From: Xanthocytophaga flava
GTDB lineage: Bacteria > Bacteroidota > Bacteroidia > Cytophagales > 172606-1
Reading direction: 5' to 3'
Length of the DNA stretch: 64,000 nucleotides
NCBI RefSeq assembly: GCF_030068545.1
Contig: NZ_JASJOR010000011.1
Span: forward strand, 62,001-126,000
Shown here: one piece after another, positions 1-8,866 of the stretch
Numbering within the stretch: the first letter of the stretch is position 1
How the letters are laid out: each line of letters begins with the position of its first letter
Program-made: the position numbers and the translations under genes
The notes under the pieces: model-generated
What the model was told of the DNA's origin: nothing
The model's input: only the letters and a program-made list of their open reading frames with translations
Database searches by the model: none

Positions 1-2
1 TA

Positions 3-77
3 CAGGCAAAATGGGATTATACTCATTTGAAACGTAAAGCAGCTAATGCCTTGGCGTATAACTACTTAGTTCAGTAG
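3..77 (+). CDS. C-terminal tail of a gene cut by the window edge (uncertain)
   Basis: An open frame runs from base 3 to a TAG at 75-77 and would encode about 24 residues ending in a Lys/Ala/Tyr/Asn-rich tail (KRKAANALAYNYLVQ). It could be the end of a gene that begins upstream of the window. The other plus frames stop sooner, and the composition looks protein-like, but 24 residues are too few to assign a family. Function unknown. Confidence 0.3.
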   Translation, partial: QAKWDYTHLKRKAANALAYNYLVQ

Positions 78-560
78 AAAGTCTGTGCTTTGCTTTGACT
101 CCATTACAACTATAGTTTTTTCCAGAGCTATTTTTCAGAAAATGTGTTTTTGCAAATGGAAGGTTTTGAGGGGAAGAAAACAGAATGGCTTACATATCAT
201 TTACCTCACATACTATACATGTGGTTGTTACTTATTTTCTAAAATGAGTGTTTGTACGTATAATCAGTGTCCCTCATTGGATTCCCCACTTTATGTATGT
301 AAGGAAAAGTTGTGGAAAAGCAGATGAGAAGATGTAGAATTCTGTTTGGAAACAATAGTCAAACCTGAGACATCACACAATGTGTCATGCTACTTTCTAC
401 AGCACATCTGCAAATACACATATTCATGTCTTGAAGTACCCTTGAGGAGCGCCTACTTTTGTGAAACCTAGGCCTGATACTGTCTTGTATGCAGAACAGG
501 TAAGCTGGTTTTACAAGTAATTACACTCACTTATCCTATTCAGTTATAGTCTTTTATCCA
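78..560. other. Non-coding stretch, 483 bases
   Basis: No convincing gene is seen. A short open frame at 85-327 has a Cys- and aromatic-rich translation that does not look like a protein. No clear terminator, TAnnTTTG box or repeat was found. The promoter of the lipoprotein gene at 561 should lie at its right end. Confidence 0.5.
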
Positions 561-1385
561 ATGATCAATCCAACGAAAACTGCTATGAACCTTTCTCCCT
601 TTAGCTATTGTCGTACCTTTGCCTTTCTTTTTTTGTTAACTATAACATTTTCTTGTAAAAAAGATGATGAACCCACTACACCGGCTGTAAATAATGACTG
701 CCTGGTGACCCGTGAAGAAGATGCGGAGGACTATGTACTGCTGGAATATAATGCCGATGGTAAAATAATCAAGACAGCTTCTTATGATAAAACAAAGAGT
801 AATGCTTTGGAAAGCACCTTGTTTACGGATTATGTCGATGGGAAAGTAGAGAAGATCCGGATTTTTTATAATGGCAAAACTTCTGGTACACCAGACATAA
901 CCGCTATGGCAACTACCGACGCTTCCGGTAAAATTCAAACACTCACAGCTCCCTTTTTAGGTGGTGTTTCATCTACGGCTACTTTTACCTATAGTGGTAA
1001 TAACATCACTAAAATTACACGAAATGATACTCAATACCGCTATGAATATGATGGTAATGGTAATCTGACTAAGATTTTTTACAAAATTGGCAGCCAAACC
1101 GAAGAGTTACTTACTGAGTATACCTATGATGACAAACCCAACCCCCACAGAACGTATGTGGCATTATTGGTCTTTGGTGTAGTCTTTGGTGACATTGCCG
1201 ATGTAGTGAGTGCAAACAATCCCATCAGTAGTAAATCATATGACGGTAATACGGTGAGTTCTACCTCGACCTATGTGTATACTTACAATGATAAAGGGTT
1301 TCCGCTCACAGTTAAGCAGACTATCTCCGAATCTGGAAGTGCAGATGAAGTTATCAATTTTTCACTGCAATATACTTGTAAGTAA
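561..1385 (+). CDS. Secreted lipoprotein with RHS/YD-like repeats
   Basis: 274 residues. The N-terminus carries a hydrophobic signal and an SPII lipobox ending at Cys32 (TFSCKKDDE), so the mature protein should be a membrane-anchored lipoprotein. The Lys/Asp/Glu run after the Cys is typical of Bacteroidota lipoproteins exported to the surface. The body has repeated Tyr-Asp motifs such as YEYDGNGNLTKI and YTYNDKGFPLTV, as in YD/RHS-type or DUF4595-like beta-strand proteins of this phylum. A second ATG at 585 would shorten the signal and is also possible. It stands alone, followed by a hairpin terminator at 1503. Substrate and role are unknown. Confidence 0.7.
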   Translation: MINPTKTAMNLSPFSYCRTFAFLFLLTITFSCKKDDEPTTPAVNNDCLVTREEDAEDYVLLEYNADGKIIKTASYDKTKSNALESTLFTDYVDGKVEKIRIFYNGKTSGTPDITAMATTDASGKIQTLTAPFLGGVSSTATFTYSGNNITKITRNDTQYRYEYDGNGNLTKIFYKIGSQTEELLTEYTYDDKPNPHRTYVALLVFGVVFGDIADVVSANNPISSKSYDGNTVSSTSTYVYTYNDKGFPLTVKQTISESGSADEVINFSLQYTCK

Positions 1386-1502
1386 ACGATAGCTACATGC
1401 AATAAGGTTGAGATACCGATCCTATTGTGTCTTATATCTTTTTCGAATTTTGAGGTTTTTAAAAGACACATGAATCATACCAACTATAGAAAGTGATTTT
1501 TA

Positions 1503-1551
1503 TACCCATCACTTATGCTTTTACAAAGAGTGAAGGTGATGGGTACTTTTT
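1503..1551 (+). terminator. Intrinsic terminator after the lipoprotein gene
   Basis: A 10-bp perfect stem (TACCCATCAC at 1503-1512 with GTGATGGGTA at 1536-1545) is followed by CTTTTT. It lies about 120 bases after the stop of the lipoprotein gene. Confidence 0.65.
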
Positions 1552-2248
1552 AAGAACTCCCTCTTTGTTTTCTCAGTTTCTCTTTCATTGTTCTTCTTGT
1601 GGCTTCTTCATTTTTTGCTTGCGAAAAATGCATTTCCAGTACTGCTTCCGTCCACATGAATTAAGGCCAACCCTTATCTTGTGCTAGATCTTTGACAATC
1701 TTGATCTTTTTAGGAAAATCTATTTTTTAATCCTCTCGACCCTTTGGACAGCGGAGATGCCTTTGCTTCACAAATTTGTCAATTGCTTACGCGTTCACCT
1801 TTCTCTGAATAGATAACTTAGTTGGTTAGCTAAGTCGGTTTGTATAAAAGTCGCGTAGTGTGGATACGATATGACAGAAAAATACAATTTGTGGAATTGG
1901 GGCTATCAGCTAAAAAGCATGCCTGTCAGTGAAGGAATTTTGTGGTTTATGGTTAAATATATGCAACAGAGAGTATTTTTCCAGAAATGCATAAGTAGTA
2001 ATCTGTTTTTGAAAATGGCTTAAGACAAGTAAAAGTACAGATTTTGCTGATATAAGGGGCTACTGCTCTAGTACCAGACGGCAACTACTCATTTTGTAAA
2101 TTAAGTAGTTATACTGGCTGGTAATGATTTCTTTATCAAAGGTTTATGATTGGCACTGTTTTTACAGTATATCAATAGGAAAGACGGAATAGCCGTTTTC
2201 CAAAAGGATGATACAGAGTGAGATCTTTACCTGGTTTAGTTTGTGTTA

Positions 2249-2300
2249 GGAAGATACATCTTTCTCTTTTCTGCTGAAAGTAAGGATGTATCTTCTTTCT
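2249..2300 (+). terminator. Terminator-like hairpin with no gene just upstream
   Basis: GAAGATACATC (2250-2260) pairs with GATGTATCTTC (2285-2295), an 11-bp perfect stem with a 24-base loop, followed by TTTCT. It is weak as a terminator because of the short T tract. It could equally be part of a structured RNA. Confidence 0.35.
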
Positions 2301-2477
2301 AACCGCTATCCATTTAGTATGTATGGAAGTTGGCTACAAATTAGTGGGTTAAAACAAGACATATAAATACATTATTCAGCATAAACAAACAAGGGATTCT
2401 AAGCGGATGCTTATACCCTGATTCAGATACTTTACATTTTACCGTTTCATCTTTGCTTCTTTATTCATACGTATAGC

Positions 2478-2511
2478 AAAAAAGCTTCTCTGGATCAGAG
2501 AAGCTTTTTTT
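2478..2511 (+). terminator. Strong intrinsic terminator without an upstream gene
   Basis: AAAAAAGCTTCTCTG (2478-2492), loop GAT, then CAGAGAAGC and seven T (2496-2511). Perfect 15-bp pairing with flanking A and T tracts means it could work in both directions. No gene ends nearby on either strand: the previous plus gene stops at 1385, and no minus gene precedes it from the right. Confidence 0.75.
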
Positions 2512-2772
2512 ATAGAAGTTGTCCCGTCCTGAATATAGTAGTTTAGATTGGAGTTTACCTAAACAAAATGCGCTTTTTATAGATGAACAATAAGAACTTA
2601 TACTTGGTAATGAATTAGGTAATTGAATGCAGCTCCCTACCAGATAACTTAGGAACCAGCTATATACTATCAAAGAGGTGTTTGTTCAACTTTTGACATA
2701 CTTTGTTAAAAAAGTAGTATCTTTTCGTGCAAAATAGTTCTTGCATCTTTGTGAGCTACCTTCCACTTAAAG

Positions 2773-3345
2773 TTGAAACGACTTGTTTCCATATGTCTGC
2801 TATTCCTTTTACTCTATCATTCAATAGGGTATTTTCTGTTATTTGAGTGGAAAAAAACAGAAGCCAGAACAGCCTTGCATCAATCTGTACAAGATCCGTC
2901 TATACAAGGAAACACTTTACCTCAAAAGGACTGGCTTGTATTCAAAGTGCCCGTAGGATGGTATCATCAGACAAACCGTGGATTTGAAAAGGTGGATGGT
3001 GAACTTACCCATCGAGGGAAAATCTATGAAAAGGTTATTCAGCGAATTGTGAATGATACACTATTTGTGTATTGTGTCAATAATGCCAAACAAGAAAAAG
3101 TACTGAATGATTTACAGACACATATAAATACACATGTACTGGATCTAGCTAAGAAGGACTCTAAGCAATCATCTTCTCCTATAAAATCTTTTTTTAAACA
3201 GGTTTATCTACCTTATCTACCTGTTTGTTTTAGACTCATGTTAGAAGCCAGAGATACTCGGAATGCCTGTTTTTTCTGGGATTGTGTGTTTACTTCCGGT
3301 ATACCTACTATACTGACTCCCCCTCCAGAGTTCTCTCTTTCATAG
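2773..3345 (+). CDS. Small membrane-anchored protein beside a TonB receptor
   Basis: 190 residues. A single N-terminal hydrophobic segment (about residues 4-24, ICLLFLLLYHSIGYFLLF) is followed by a soluble domain of about 90 residues with VPVGWYHQTNRGFEKVDGEL and a conserved-looking IYEKVIQRIVNDTLFVYCVN strand pair. The C-terminus is Pro-rich. I recognise this only as a Bacteroidota type of small protein often found just upstream of metal or siderophore TonB receptors. No enzyme motif is visible. The TonB receptor starts 158 bases downstream on the same strand, so co-transcription is likely. Function unknown; a periplasmic accessory role in uptake is an inference from position. Confidence 0.6.
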   Translation: MKRLVSICLLFLLLYHSIGYFLLFEWKKTEARTALHQSVQDPSIQGNTLPQKDWLVFKVPVGWYHQTNRGFEKVDGELTHRGKIYEKVIQRIVNDTLFVYCVNNAKQEKVLNDLQTHINTHVLDLAKKDSKQSSSPIKSFFKQVYLPYLPVCFRLMLEARDTRNACFFWDCVFTSGIPTILTPPPEFSLS

Positions 3346-3503
3346 CTGATAGAACTACCAATAGGATAACTTTTCTAGAGCGTATTCTTTGTTTGCTTAC
3401 ACGATTGTATTCTACCGTTGTCTAAGTAACAGATAGGCTAGGCTATGGGTATGCCTGTCTGAATCCGTTATCTTTTCAATTTGCCATTTGTCACCTTATT
3501 CTC

Positions 3504-5777
3504 ATGAAGAAATATAGTACTACTTATATAAAACCATTCGTTTCCTGTTCCTTATCTGCAAACTCCCTACTTACAAGAGTCCTTTTTATTCTAGTTGGAC
3601 TTGTTATGACCTTCTCTGTTCATGCACAGACAGAACAGCCGGATAGTGTAAAAGTCCGACAAAAAGATTCTTTACGCACCTATCAGTTACAACAGGTGGA
3701 TGTCTATGGAAAACAGGATCAGGTTGAGCATCTGAAACCTGTTCATAATACCTATCTGATTGGTGGCGTTAAAAATGAAGTCATCAATATTTCAACTTTG
3801 AACGCCAATATTGCTGAAAAGACAGGTCGTCAGTTGTTTGCCAAGATTCCGGGAATATTTGTCTATGATATGGATGGATCGGGTAATCAGATGAATATAG
3901 CCACCCGTGGATTGGACCCACACCGGAGCTGGGAGTATAACATTCGTCAGAACTTTATTATGACTAACTCGGATATTTATGGATATCCTGCCAGTCACTA
4001 TAGTCCGCCAATGGAGTCTATTCAGAAAGTAGAGTTAATACGCGGCACAGCCTCCCTTCAATACGGTTCGCAATTTGGTGGTATGATCAACTATATAACC
4101 AAACAGGCAGATTCTACCCGCAAAGTTAGTTTTGAAAGCATCAACTCGGCAGGTTCATATGGTCTTTTTAGTTCATACAATGCCATTGGCGGAAGAATTG
4201 GTAAGCTAACTTATTATGCCTATTATCATAAACGTGTGTCTGATGGTTATCGTAAGAATAGTGAATCCAATGCCGAAGCTCAGTTCATTAGTTTGTCCTA
4301 TCGTTTTTCCAGAAAGGTAAATCTGAAGGCTGAATTAGGCAGAGGTACATACCTGTATCATATCCCCGGTCCGCTGACAGATGCTATGTTTAAGGAAGAC
4401 CCGCGACAATCTACCCGTTCACGAAACTACTTTAATCCGGATATCTATATTCCTTCACTGACACTGGACTGGCATTTGAATGAAACAACTCAGTTGAGTT
4501 TTATCACTTCGGCTGTATTGGGTTCCCGTAATAGCGTGCAGATTGATGCCTTCGCAACCGTTGGGGATACCATCAATCCAGCTACCAACAGCTACAAAGC
4601 CCGTCAGGTAGATATTGATAACTTCAATAGCTATACTTCCGAAATTCGTTTGCTGAAGACTTATACCTTGGGTGGATTACCAAGTAGCCTGTCTGCAGGA
4701 ATACGGTATATCAACAATGACTTGCATCGTCGTCAATTGGGTAAAGGTACTACTGCCTCTGATTTTGATCTTACATTAACCGATCTAAACTGGGGGAGGG
4801 ATCTGCATTTCAAAACCCAAAATATGGCTGTTTTTGTAGAAAACCTGTTTCGGATTACACCGAAGTTTTCCGTTACGCCAGGCATTCGCTATGAAAACGG
4901 GGTAACAGATCTTTCCGGAAAAATCAGCTATTATGATGCTCAGGATGTGCCAAACAAAATCAAACATCATTTTCCTCTGGCAGGTCTCAATGCTCAGTAT
5001 CAGATCAACCCCAACCATACTATCTATGGAGGCTGGGCTCAGTCATATCGTCCGGTTATTCTGAAAGATATCATTCCAGGTTCTGTGCTGGAACGTGCCA
5101 ACAAGGATCTGAAAGATGCCTTTGGTTACAATGCTGAAGTGGGAGTCCGCGGTAACTTTGCCAGCTGGCTCTATTATGATGTAACAGCCTTTCAGCTTTT
5201 GTACAGAAATCGACTGGGAAACCTGATTCTAACAGATTCTGATGGAACGTCTTATATTTATAAAACCAATGTAGGAGATAGTCGCACCAGAGGAGTAGAA
5301 ACTTATATAGAAGGCAAGCTGATCAAGAGAACTACTTTACAGTTTTCTATCTTTACATCCACTTCTTACTTCGATGCTCGGTACATAAAAGGAGCTGTAT
5401 CAACAGGAACAGAGAATCAGGATATCACAGGGAACTATGTAGAATCTGCTCCCAGATGGACTACTCGGAACGGGGCAAACTTCTGGTACAAACACTTTAG
5501 TGCAACCTTACAATACAGTTATGTGAGCCAAACATTCTCAGATGCACTCAATACCCCAACTCCGTCTGCGAATGGAGCCAAAGGTCTGGTACCTGCTTAT
5601 GGCATCTGGGATTTGAATATGAGTATGCATTTTGGTGGTAATTATGTATTCCGTTTGGGCATTAACAATCTTACCAATACACAATACTTTACCAAACGAC
5701 CTACTTTCTATCCAGGACCAGGAATATGGAGTTCAGATGGCCGAAGCATTGTTGCTTCATTTGGGGTGAGATTGTAA
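3504..5777 (+). CDS. FecA-like TonB-dependent outer-membrane receptor
   Basis: 757 residues. A signal peptide ends near residue 42 (FSVHAQTEQ). The N-terminal plug lies around residues 75-210 (LFAKIPGIFVYDMDGSG, then VELIRGTASLQYGSQFGG), and the 22-strand barrel ends in a C-terminal aromatic-rich strand (SIVASFGVRL), as expected for BAM insertion. There is no carboxypeptidase-like N-terminal domain and no STN domain, so signalling to an anti-sigma factor is not expected. The plug resembles iron(III)-dicitrate/siderophore receptors of the FecA type. It should import an iron chelate using TonB energy. It follows the small membrane protein at 2773 and is closed by a terminator at 5804. The exact ligand cannot be read from sequence. 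Confidence 0.88.
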   Translation: MKKYSTTYIKPFVSCSLSANSLLTRVLFILVGLVMTFSVHAQTEQPDSVKVRQKDSLRTYQLQQVDVYGKQDQVEHLKPVHNTYLIGGVKNEVINISTLNANIAEKTGRQLFAKIPGIFVYDMDGSGNQMNIATRGLDPHRSWEYNIRQNFIMTNSDIYGYPASHYSPPMESIQKVELIRGTASLQYGSQFGGMINYITKQADSTRKVSFESINSAGSYGLFSSYNAIGGRIGKLTYYAYYHKRVSDGYRKNSESNAEAQFISLSYRFSRKVNLKAELGRGTYLYHIPGPLTDAMFKEDPRQSTRSRNYFNPDIYIPSLTLDWHLNETTQLSFITSAVLGSRNSVQIDAFATVGDTINPATNSYKARQVDIDNFNSYTSEIRLLKTYTLGGLPSSLSAGIRYINNDLHRRQLGKGTTASDFDLTLTDLNWGRDLHFKTQNMAVFVENLFRITPKFSVTPGIRYENGVTDLSGKISYYDAQDVPNKIKHHFPLAGLNAQYQINPNHTIYGGWAQSYRPVILKDIIPGSVLERANKDLKDAFGYNAEVGVRGNFASWLYYDVTAFQLLYRNRLGNLILTDSDGTSYIYKTNVGDSRTRGVETYIEGKLIKRTTLQFSIFTSTSYFDARYIKGAVSTGTENQDITGNYVESAPRWTTRNGANFWYKHFSATLQYSYVSQTFSDALNTPTPSANGAKGLVPAYGIWDLNMSMHFGGNYVFRLGINNLTNTQYFTKRPTFYPGPGIWSSDGRSIVASFGVRL

Positions 5778-5803
5778 TGACATATTTGTCTCATCTGAAA
5801 TAG

Positions 5804-5857
5804 AACAAACCAAGAGTCTATACTTTTTGAAAAGAGTGTAGGTTCTTGGTTTGTTTT
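5804..5857 (+). terminator. Intrinsic terminator after the TonB receptor
   Basis: AACAAACCAAGA (from 5804) pairs with TTCTTGGTTTGTT (to about 5856), and the inner arms CTATACTTT and GAGTGTAG extend the stem with mismatches. Ts follow. It starts 27 bases after the receptor stop codon. Confidence 0.75.
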
Positions 5858-6682
5858 TATAGATCCTTCTTCTGTCGTTTGTTTATATTCTCTTCTCTTT
5901 CTTCATTTTTTGCTTATTTCCTGAGTTGGTTTATTGTCCAATGCTTATGCCTTATCTTGTCCCATATCTTTTCTAGAAATATGGTTTGTAAATAAAGAAA
6001 AAAAGCACTTTCCCTGTCCTCCTGGAAGGATCTCGTGACAAATAGAGCCATGCCTGGTTTGTGAGAAAAACAAATACATTCCAAATCCAAAGGCCGCCGG
6101 TCTTGCCACGAGTTCCTTTCAGGAGGACAAAAAAGGGTGTAAGGGCACAAAAAAGAGATTATCTCCTAAAAGCTGCAAAAGTGACACGGTGATAAGAAGA
6201 GTGATGTTCTGGACTTTAAACTAACTTTAGATACAAACATGCATAAAAATGAAGAGAGATTAGAATCTATAAATTGAAAAGCTATCAAGAAAATAGATTT
6301 TACACTTTTAAAGAGTATAGAATTTACTCTTCTTCGATTATTCCAGATCAAATAAACTCTATCTGAATTGATGTTGTAAACTTGAAAATATGTTGAGATT
6401 GACTTATACTTGTATCATCATTCCCGATTACAATGTATACCTACGGATTTTTCTCTAATGTTCTTCCTCCTCCAGTAGCTTGCTAAGCTAAGCAACTGGA
6501 ATAACTGTAGCGTTATCTTCTTAGATTGTAAGAGGCATAACTGCTATTGCCTGTTTTATTTTCTGCAAGGTTGTTTAGCTGAGCCCTCTATGGGTATTTC
6601 TAACTCTTTATTTTCTGGATTTGTCGTGTATACATATCAGAACAAGGAGAGCTTATTTCAAATCTGTTCAAACAATCATTGT
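5858..6682. other. Long non-coding region with a palindromic element
   Basis: About 825 bases without a believable gene. Two minus open frames (5914-6150, 6166-6351) have no family features; the first is laid across the inverted repeat at 6015-6129. A further small hairpin (CCAGTAGCTT...AAGCAACTGG, 6473-6500) lies between this element and the transporter gene. I place the transporter start at 6683 rather than at an in-frame ATG at 6590. Confidence 0.5.
6015..6129. repeat. 115-bp element bounded by 23-bp imperfect inverted repeats
   Basis: The left arm 6015-6037 (TGTCCTCCTGGAAGGATC plus TCGTG) matches the reverse complement of the right arm 6107-6129 at 21 of 23 bases. The 69-base interior (6038-6106) is less AT-rich than its surroundings and includes GGCCGCCGGTC. 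Neither arm is followed by a T tract, so it does not look like a terminator. It resembles a small palindromic dispersed element (MITE- or REP-like), but only one copy lies in this window. Confidence 0.55.
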
Positions 6683-7573
6683 ATGAAAAAGGCTTTTATA
6701 AAACTTCATATTTCTATCGTACTTGCTGGTTTTACCGGACTTTTTGGAAAACTTATTACACTCAATGAAGGCTTGCTGGCCTGGTACAGAATATTGCTGG
6801 CTGGAATACTGATGCTGGGCATTTTAAGCATAACACGACGTTTAACTTCTGTGTCTTTGAAAGATTTTCTGCGAATTTCTGTGCCGGGATTCCTTATAGG
6901 GTTACACTGGCTGTTTTTCTATGGAAGTATCAAATATGCCAATATCTCAGTCGGAGTTGTGTGTTTCTCCCTGACCAGTTTTTTTACTGCACTATTTTCA
7001 CCTATCCTGAACAAACACCGGATCATAGTCGCAGAATTATTGCTGAGTATGTTAACACTGGCAGGCATTGCTCTGATATTTAGCTTTGACTCTCAATACA
7101 GGATAGGAATAGGCTTAGGGGTGATATCCTCTATAGTAGGATCATTATACACAATCACCAACGAATGTTTGGCAAAGTTATATGCAAGCGAAGTTATCAT
7201 TACCTACTCAATGTTAGGAGGTGCACTGGGACTTTCTATATTCATGCCCTTGTATCTGTATTTCTTTCCTGTAGGTTCTATTATTCCTTCCCGGGCAGAT
7301 TTTGGTTATTTGCTGGTGTTATCATTGTTTTGTACAGTGTTGCTGTATCTGCTTCAAACCCAGGCATTGCGCAAAATATCCGCATTTACAATCAATCTGA
7401 GCTTAAACCTGGAGCCTGTGTACACGATTATACTGGCTATTATAATTTATCAGGAGAATAAGGAATTAACACCTGTATTTTATCTTGGATTAGGATTGAT
7501 TGTACTTTCTGTGATACTGCAAATGGTAAGGGTGTTCCTTAAAAATAAGGAGCAGAAAGTCGTGGAAGTATGA
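6683..7573 (+). CDS. EamA/DMT-family transporter
   Basis: 296 residues from the ATG at 6683. A longer frame from 6590 adds 31 polar and Cys-rich residues that do not fit a transporter N-terminus. About ten hydrophobic helices are spread over the whole length in two EamA halves. Typical fragments are GLLAWYRILLAG in the first half and NLSLNLEPVYTIILAIIIYQE in the second, the latter being the usual EamA signature near helix 9. Such proteins sit in the inner membrane and export small metabolites or amino acids. No partner gene is adjacent, and the substrate cannot be predicted. Confidence 0.85.
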   Translation: MKKAFIKLHISIVLAGFTGLFGKLITLNEGLLAWYRILLAGILMLGILSITRRLTSVSLKDFLRISVPGFLIGLHWLFFYGSIKYANISVGVVCFSLTSFFTALFSPILNKHRIIVAELLLSMLTLAGIALIFSFDSQYRIGIGLGVISSIVGSLYTITNECLAKLYASEVIITYSMLGGALGLSIFMPLYLYFFPVGSIIPSRADFGYLLVLSLFCTVLLYLLQTQALRKISAFTINLSLNLEPVYTIILAIIIYQENKELTPVFYLGLGLIVLSVILQMVRVFLKNKEQKVVEV

Positions 7574-7600
7574 TACTGTGAATTCTGCACATCAGAGCCA

Positions 7601-7803
7601 TTGATCGGAATTCTAGTCAATTAAATGGATATGGGAATATACAGATGACTCAGATGTTAATAGTTTATGACCTTTGTTCGGATCATTTTTTTGTTTGACC
7701 ATAGTTCAGGTCGCTTCACAAGAATATTCGAATAATGGTCAACTTAATGCTTGACCGGAATTCAGTTCACTTTCAACTGCAACTGGAATTCCGGTTATTT
7801 TTT
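7601..7803. promoter_or_regulatory. Cluster of related palindromes between two genes
   Basis: In the 320-base gap 7574-7893 a motif close to TTGACCGGAATTCNAGT occurs at least three times: 7601-7620 (TTGATCGGAATTCTAGTCAA, itself a loose palindrome), 7751-7770 (TTGACCGGAATTCAGTTCAC) and, reversed, 7776-7795 (AACCGGAATTCCAGTTGCAG). A further pair, TTGACCAT (7695-7702) and ATGGTCAA (7735-7742), encloses GAATATTC. Possible regulator-binding sites or RNA hairpins. Confidence 0.4.
7753..7803 (+). terminator. Terminator-like hairpin before the FGE-fold gene
   Basis: ACCGGAATTCAGTT (7754-7767) pairs with AACTGGAATTCCGGTT (7781-7796) with one bulged base, followed by ATTTTTTT. It has the form of an intrinsic terminator but lies about 180 bases after the transporter gene and 90 before the next start. 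Confidence 0.5.
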
Positions 7804-7893
7804 GAGAAAATCGAAATAATAATCATGTTTTGATAATACCAGAGTTCCGAAAGTGAAGTTGTATCTATTCAAAATACTACGATACTAATACCA

Positions 7894-8820
7894 ATGAGCA
7901 CAACATTTGATTTTTCTACTTTTAAATACAAAGAAGTAATTCAGGATATCAACAAATGGAAAGTTTTAAAGGGTAAGGAAGCAAAACAGATTGTTCACGA
8001 AATTGCTTTTATGGTAAAAGAGAGATTGACTTTGAATGAAGTTTGTAATTATGGTATAAATGAAAAAGTATATATTCCTTCATTCATAGAGGATAACTCG
8101 GGGCTTCTCTTCCATTTTATACCTGGAGGTAAATTCACATTTGGCCTTTCTGAAAGAGAAGAGACACTTCTTAAAATGTCCGGGATAGACTTTGATTTAA
8201 GTTTAATGAAACCTGCAAAAGACATCTGGGTGAAGCCTTTCTTTATTACACGATTTCCTATTATTGCCAACTTTGTAAATGAACATATCACTACAGATCC
8301 GGATCTTTTTCGACCTGTGTTTGGAAATGAAGAAGAGGATAGTGTATGTCCTATGTATTTAACATTAGAAGAGATACATCAACTTTTTGGAAAGTTTGGC
8401 TTTAAAATCCCTGGTGAGGTGCAACTGGAATATGCTTTACGGGGAGGCGGTAATACATTGTTTTATTTAGGCGATGAATTGCCTCAAGATAGAGCAGTTA
8501 TAGGTAATAGCTTATGTTGCAATGAATTTAGCGATGGTGAAATAAATAACCGATATGCCAATTTGTTTGGTTTAGTGGGTGTCAGCATTGGTGAATGGTG
8601 TTGTGACAAATGGTATCCATCACATGCAAATATGTATGATGATTCTCCTTATACTGACAGTTCTACCAGTGAATATGTTATCAAAGGTGGAGCTGCTGCT
8701 TTTTGGCCCTGGCAAAATCCGGAAGAATGGATTCTTGCTATTTCTGCAATGAGAAGTAGTTCAGAAGGACTGGAAGATACTACTTGTGGGGTGAGAGCGT
8801 TACTGGATATCTCTATTTAA
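7894..8820 (+). CDS. Formylglycine-generating-enzyme-fold (SUMF1-like) protein
   Basis: 308 residues, with no signal peptide, so cytoplasmic. After about 90 N-terminal residues of unknown type comes an FGE-sulfatase domain: LLFHFIPGGKFTFG (the usual start of the fold), PFFITRFPI, IPGEVQLEYALRGG, NLFGLVGVSIGEWCCDKWYP, then YVIKGGAAAFW in place of RGGSW, and CGVRALL at the end in place of GFR. The region where true formylglycine enzymes carry the catalytic Cys pair reads ISAMRSSSEG, with no Cys. It is therefore probably not a sulfatase-activating enzyme but one of the many relatives used as binding or unknown domains. It stands alone after a palindrome-rich gap. Confidence 0.75.
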   Translation: MSTTFDFSTFKYKEVIQDINKWKVLKGKEAKQIVHEIAFMVKERLTLNEVCNYGINEKVYIPSFIEDNSGLLFHFIPGGKFTFGLSEREETLLKMSGIDFDLSLMKPAKDIWVKPFFITRFPIIANFVNEHITTDPDLFRPVFGNEEEDSVCPMYLTLEEIHQLFGKFGFKIPGEVQLEYALRGGGNTLFYLGDELPQDRAVIGNSLCCNEFSDGEINNRYANLFGLVGVSIGEWCCDKWYPSHANMYDDSPYTDSSTSEYVIKGGAAAFWPWQNPEEWILAISAMRSSSEGLEDTTCGVRALLDISI

Positions 8821-8866
8821 AAGTACTCCTCAGTCCGAAGATTGAACTAAGGAGTAACTTTGTATT

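Larger units (their letters stand above)
1386..2772. other. Long non-coding region, about 1.4 kb
   Basis: No credible coding frame. Small open frames at 1493-1687 (plus) and 2461-2673 (minus) look random and overlap hairpins. The region holds three terminator-like hairpins (1503, 2249 and 2478). The last is strong although no gene lies just before it, so a small untranslated RNA is possible. A 17-base string at 1604-1620 recurs at 5899-5915. The promoter for the gene at 2773 should be in 2690-2755, where near-consensus boxes (TATCTTTT at 2718, CATCTTTG at 2744) are visible. Confidence 0.5.

Noticed and set aside
85..327. Open frame of 80 residues near the left edge
   Set aside because: Translation is Cys- and aromatic-rich without domain or signal features; no promoter or terminator.
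1493..1687. Open frame of 64 residues
   Set aside because: Overlaps the terminator at 1503 and has random composition.
2461..2673. Minus open frame of 70 residues
   Set aside because: Reads through the strong terminator hairpin at 2478.
5914..6351. Two minus open frames of 78 and 61 residues
   Set aside because: The first spans the inverted-repeat element and neither has protein-like features; may be part of a repeated element rather than genes.
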